NCBI GenBank assembly: GCA_948688495.1
Contig: CAPQSW010000064.1
Location: 1-6,823 of the forward strand
Direction: 5' to 3'
Origin: an uncultured Lachnospiraceae bacterium
GTDB taxonomy: Bacteria > Bacillota > Clostridia > Lachnospirales > Lachnospiraceae
Length of the DNA: 6,823 nucleotides
The position numbers and the translations under genes were made by a program. Positions within the stretch are counted from its first letter, which is position 1. Each line of letters begins with the position of its first letter. The notes beneath the pieces were generated by a model that made no database searches, had not been told where the DNA came from, and saw only the letters and a list, made by a program, of their open reading frames with translations. Positions 6,395 to 6,823 of this stretch are shown here, piece after piece.

Positions 6395-6415
6395 ATGAAA
6401 AGCAAGGACGTTTGT

Positions 6416-6823
6416 TTAAATATTTTCGGCTTTCGCCAGTGCGGAAAGATATTCCCTTACCCGCCCGTAATAAATGCGGAGGAACTTGTTTGCCCCGGCA
6501 GTCATGTAGACGTAATAAGGCTTGCCCTGTGCCCGCTTCTTGTCCATGAAAGCATAAACGGGATCATCCACGGGGGAACGCTTGATAAGACCGTCCATGA
6601 TCTGGAAGAGTGTCTTGCGCAGATAAGGAGAGCCTTTCTTTGTGGTAGGCACACTTTTACGGACGTGCTGTCCGGATTCATCTTTTCCGGGGTCAACGCC
6701 TGCAAAAGCAGTCAGTGCACTGCGGTGCGTAAAACGCGTCACATCCCCAATCTCAGCCATGAGCTGTGGACCAAGCGTGGGACCGACACCATTCATTTCC
6801 ATGACGACAGGGTATTCTGGCAG
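6416..6823 (-). CDS. IS110-family transposase, C-terminal part (5' end beyond the window)
   Basis: DNA recombinase that moves IS110 elements using an N-terminal RuvC-like DEDD domain and a C-terminal domain with an active-site serine, guided in studied members by an element-encoded bridge RNA. Only the last 135 residues are present, read on the minus strand from the window edge. They begin LPEYPVVMEMNGVGPTLGPQ, the typical entry to the Transposase_20 region, and continue through IGDVTRF, ALTAFAGVDPGKDESGQH and KKGSPYLRKTLF. The serine of DESGQH (codon at 6674-6676) fits the proposed nucleophile of this family. The frame stays open to 6823, so the ATG at 6802 is not the start. The DEDD domain lies outside the window. 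The stop is TAA at 6418-6416. Nothing in the visible part suggests inactivation. Confidence 0.93.
   Translation of the reverse strand: MPEYPVVMEMNGVGPTLGPQLMAEIGDVTRFTHRSALTAFAGVDPGKDESGQHVRKSVPTTKKGSPYLRKTLFQIMDGLIKRSPVDDPVYAFMDKKRAQGKPYYVYMTAGANKFLRIYYGRVREYLSALAKAENI

Larger units (their letters stand above)
6229..6823 (-). mobile_element. IS110-family insertion sequence, partial; left boundary unresolved
   Basis: The element enters from the right edge and ends somewhere between the clpB terminator (6228) and the transposase stop (6416); 6229 is the outermost possible limit. IS110 elements usually lack terminal inverted repeats and long target duplications, so the edge cannot be fixed from one end. 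The 6229-6415 stretch is A/T-rich and holds the 6370-6394 stem-loop and no open frame worth reporting. Insertion just behind the clpB terminator would leave clpB intact. Confidence 0.7.

Noticed and set aside
1..6823. CRISPR arrays, tRNA or rRNA genes, prophage or defence-system modules
   Set aside because: No spaced direct repeats, cloverleaf-like sequence, rRNA segments or recognisable defence proteins were seen beyond the PIN fragment.

Overview
The window looks like chromosome from a low-to-mid GC Gram-positive anaerobe of the Clostridia, most plausibly a gut Lachnospiraceae-type organism. This is inferred from strong AGGAGG-like ribosome binding sites, a CIRCE-controlled clpB, an IS110-type transposase and clostridial-looking small accessory proteins. 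No 16S rRNA or other marker gene is present to settle it.

Layout, left to right. (1) The window opens inside a PPP-family serine/threonine phosphatase-like metallophosphoesterase (2-691) that ends at a rho-independent terminator. (2) A 278-codon uncharacterised gene follows (797-1633). Its reading frame is open throughout, but its middle third appears to be shifted by two compensating one-base indels in homopolymers. (3) Positions 1665-3159 hold small accessory genes in visible decay: a GNAT acetyltransferase split by a one-base frameshift; a chimeric pseudogene joining the start of an uncharacterised small protein to the tail of a second PPP phosphatase, with a 7-bp tandem duplication breaking its frame; a 45-codon N-terminal fragment of a PIN-domain (VapC-like) protein; and a small possible antitoxin-type protein with an apparent premature stop at codon 4. 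A long terminator hairpin closes this stretch. (4) clpB (3524-6106) is complete. It has its own sigma-A-type promoter, a CIRCE operator overlapping the -35 box, a leader of about 140 nt that could encode a short peptide, and a strong terminator. (5) The right edge holds the C-terminal half of an IS110-family transposase on the minus strand, running out of the window.

The genes do not form one pathway. clpB is a stand-alone HrcA-regulated heat-shock gene encoding the ClpB disaggregase. The left half is accessory DNA. The intact 860-aa clpB frame argues against a uniformly error-ridden sequence, so the cluster of lesions between 1219 and 2945 is more likely real gene decay. Three of the lesions do lie in homopolymers, so sequencing error has to be excluded. 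I found no convincing new multi-gene system. The most unusual items are the double-frameshifted uncharacterised gene and the phosphatase chimera.
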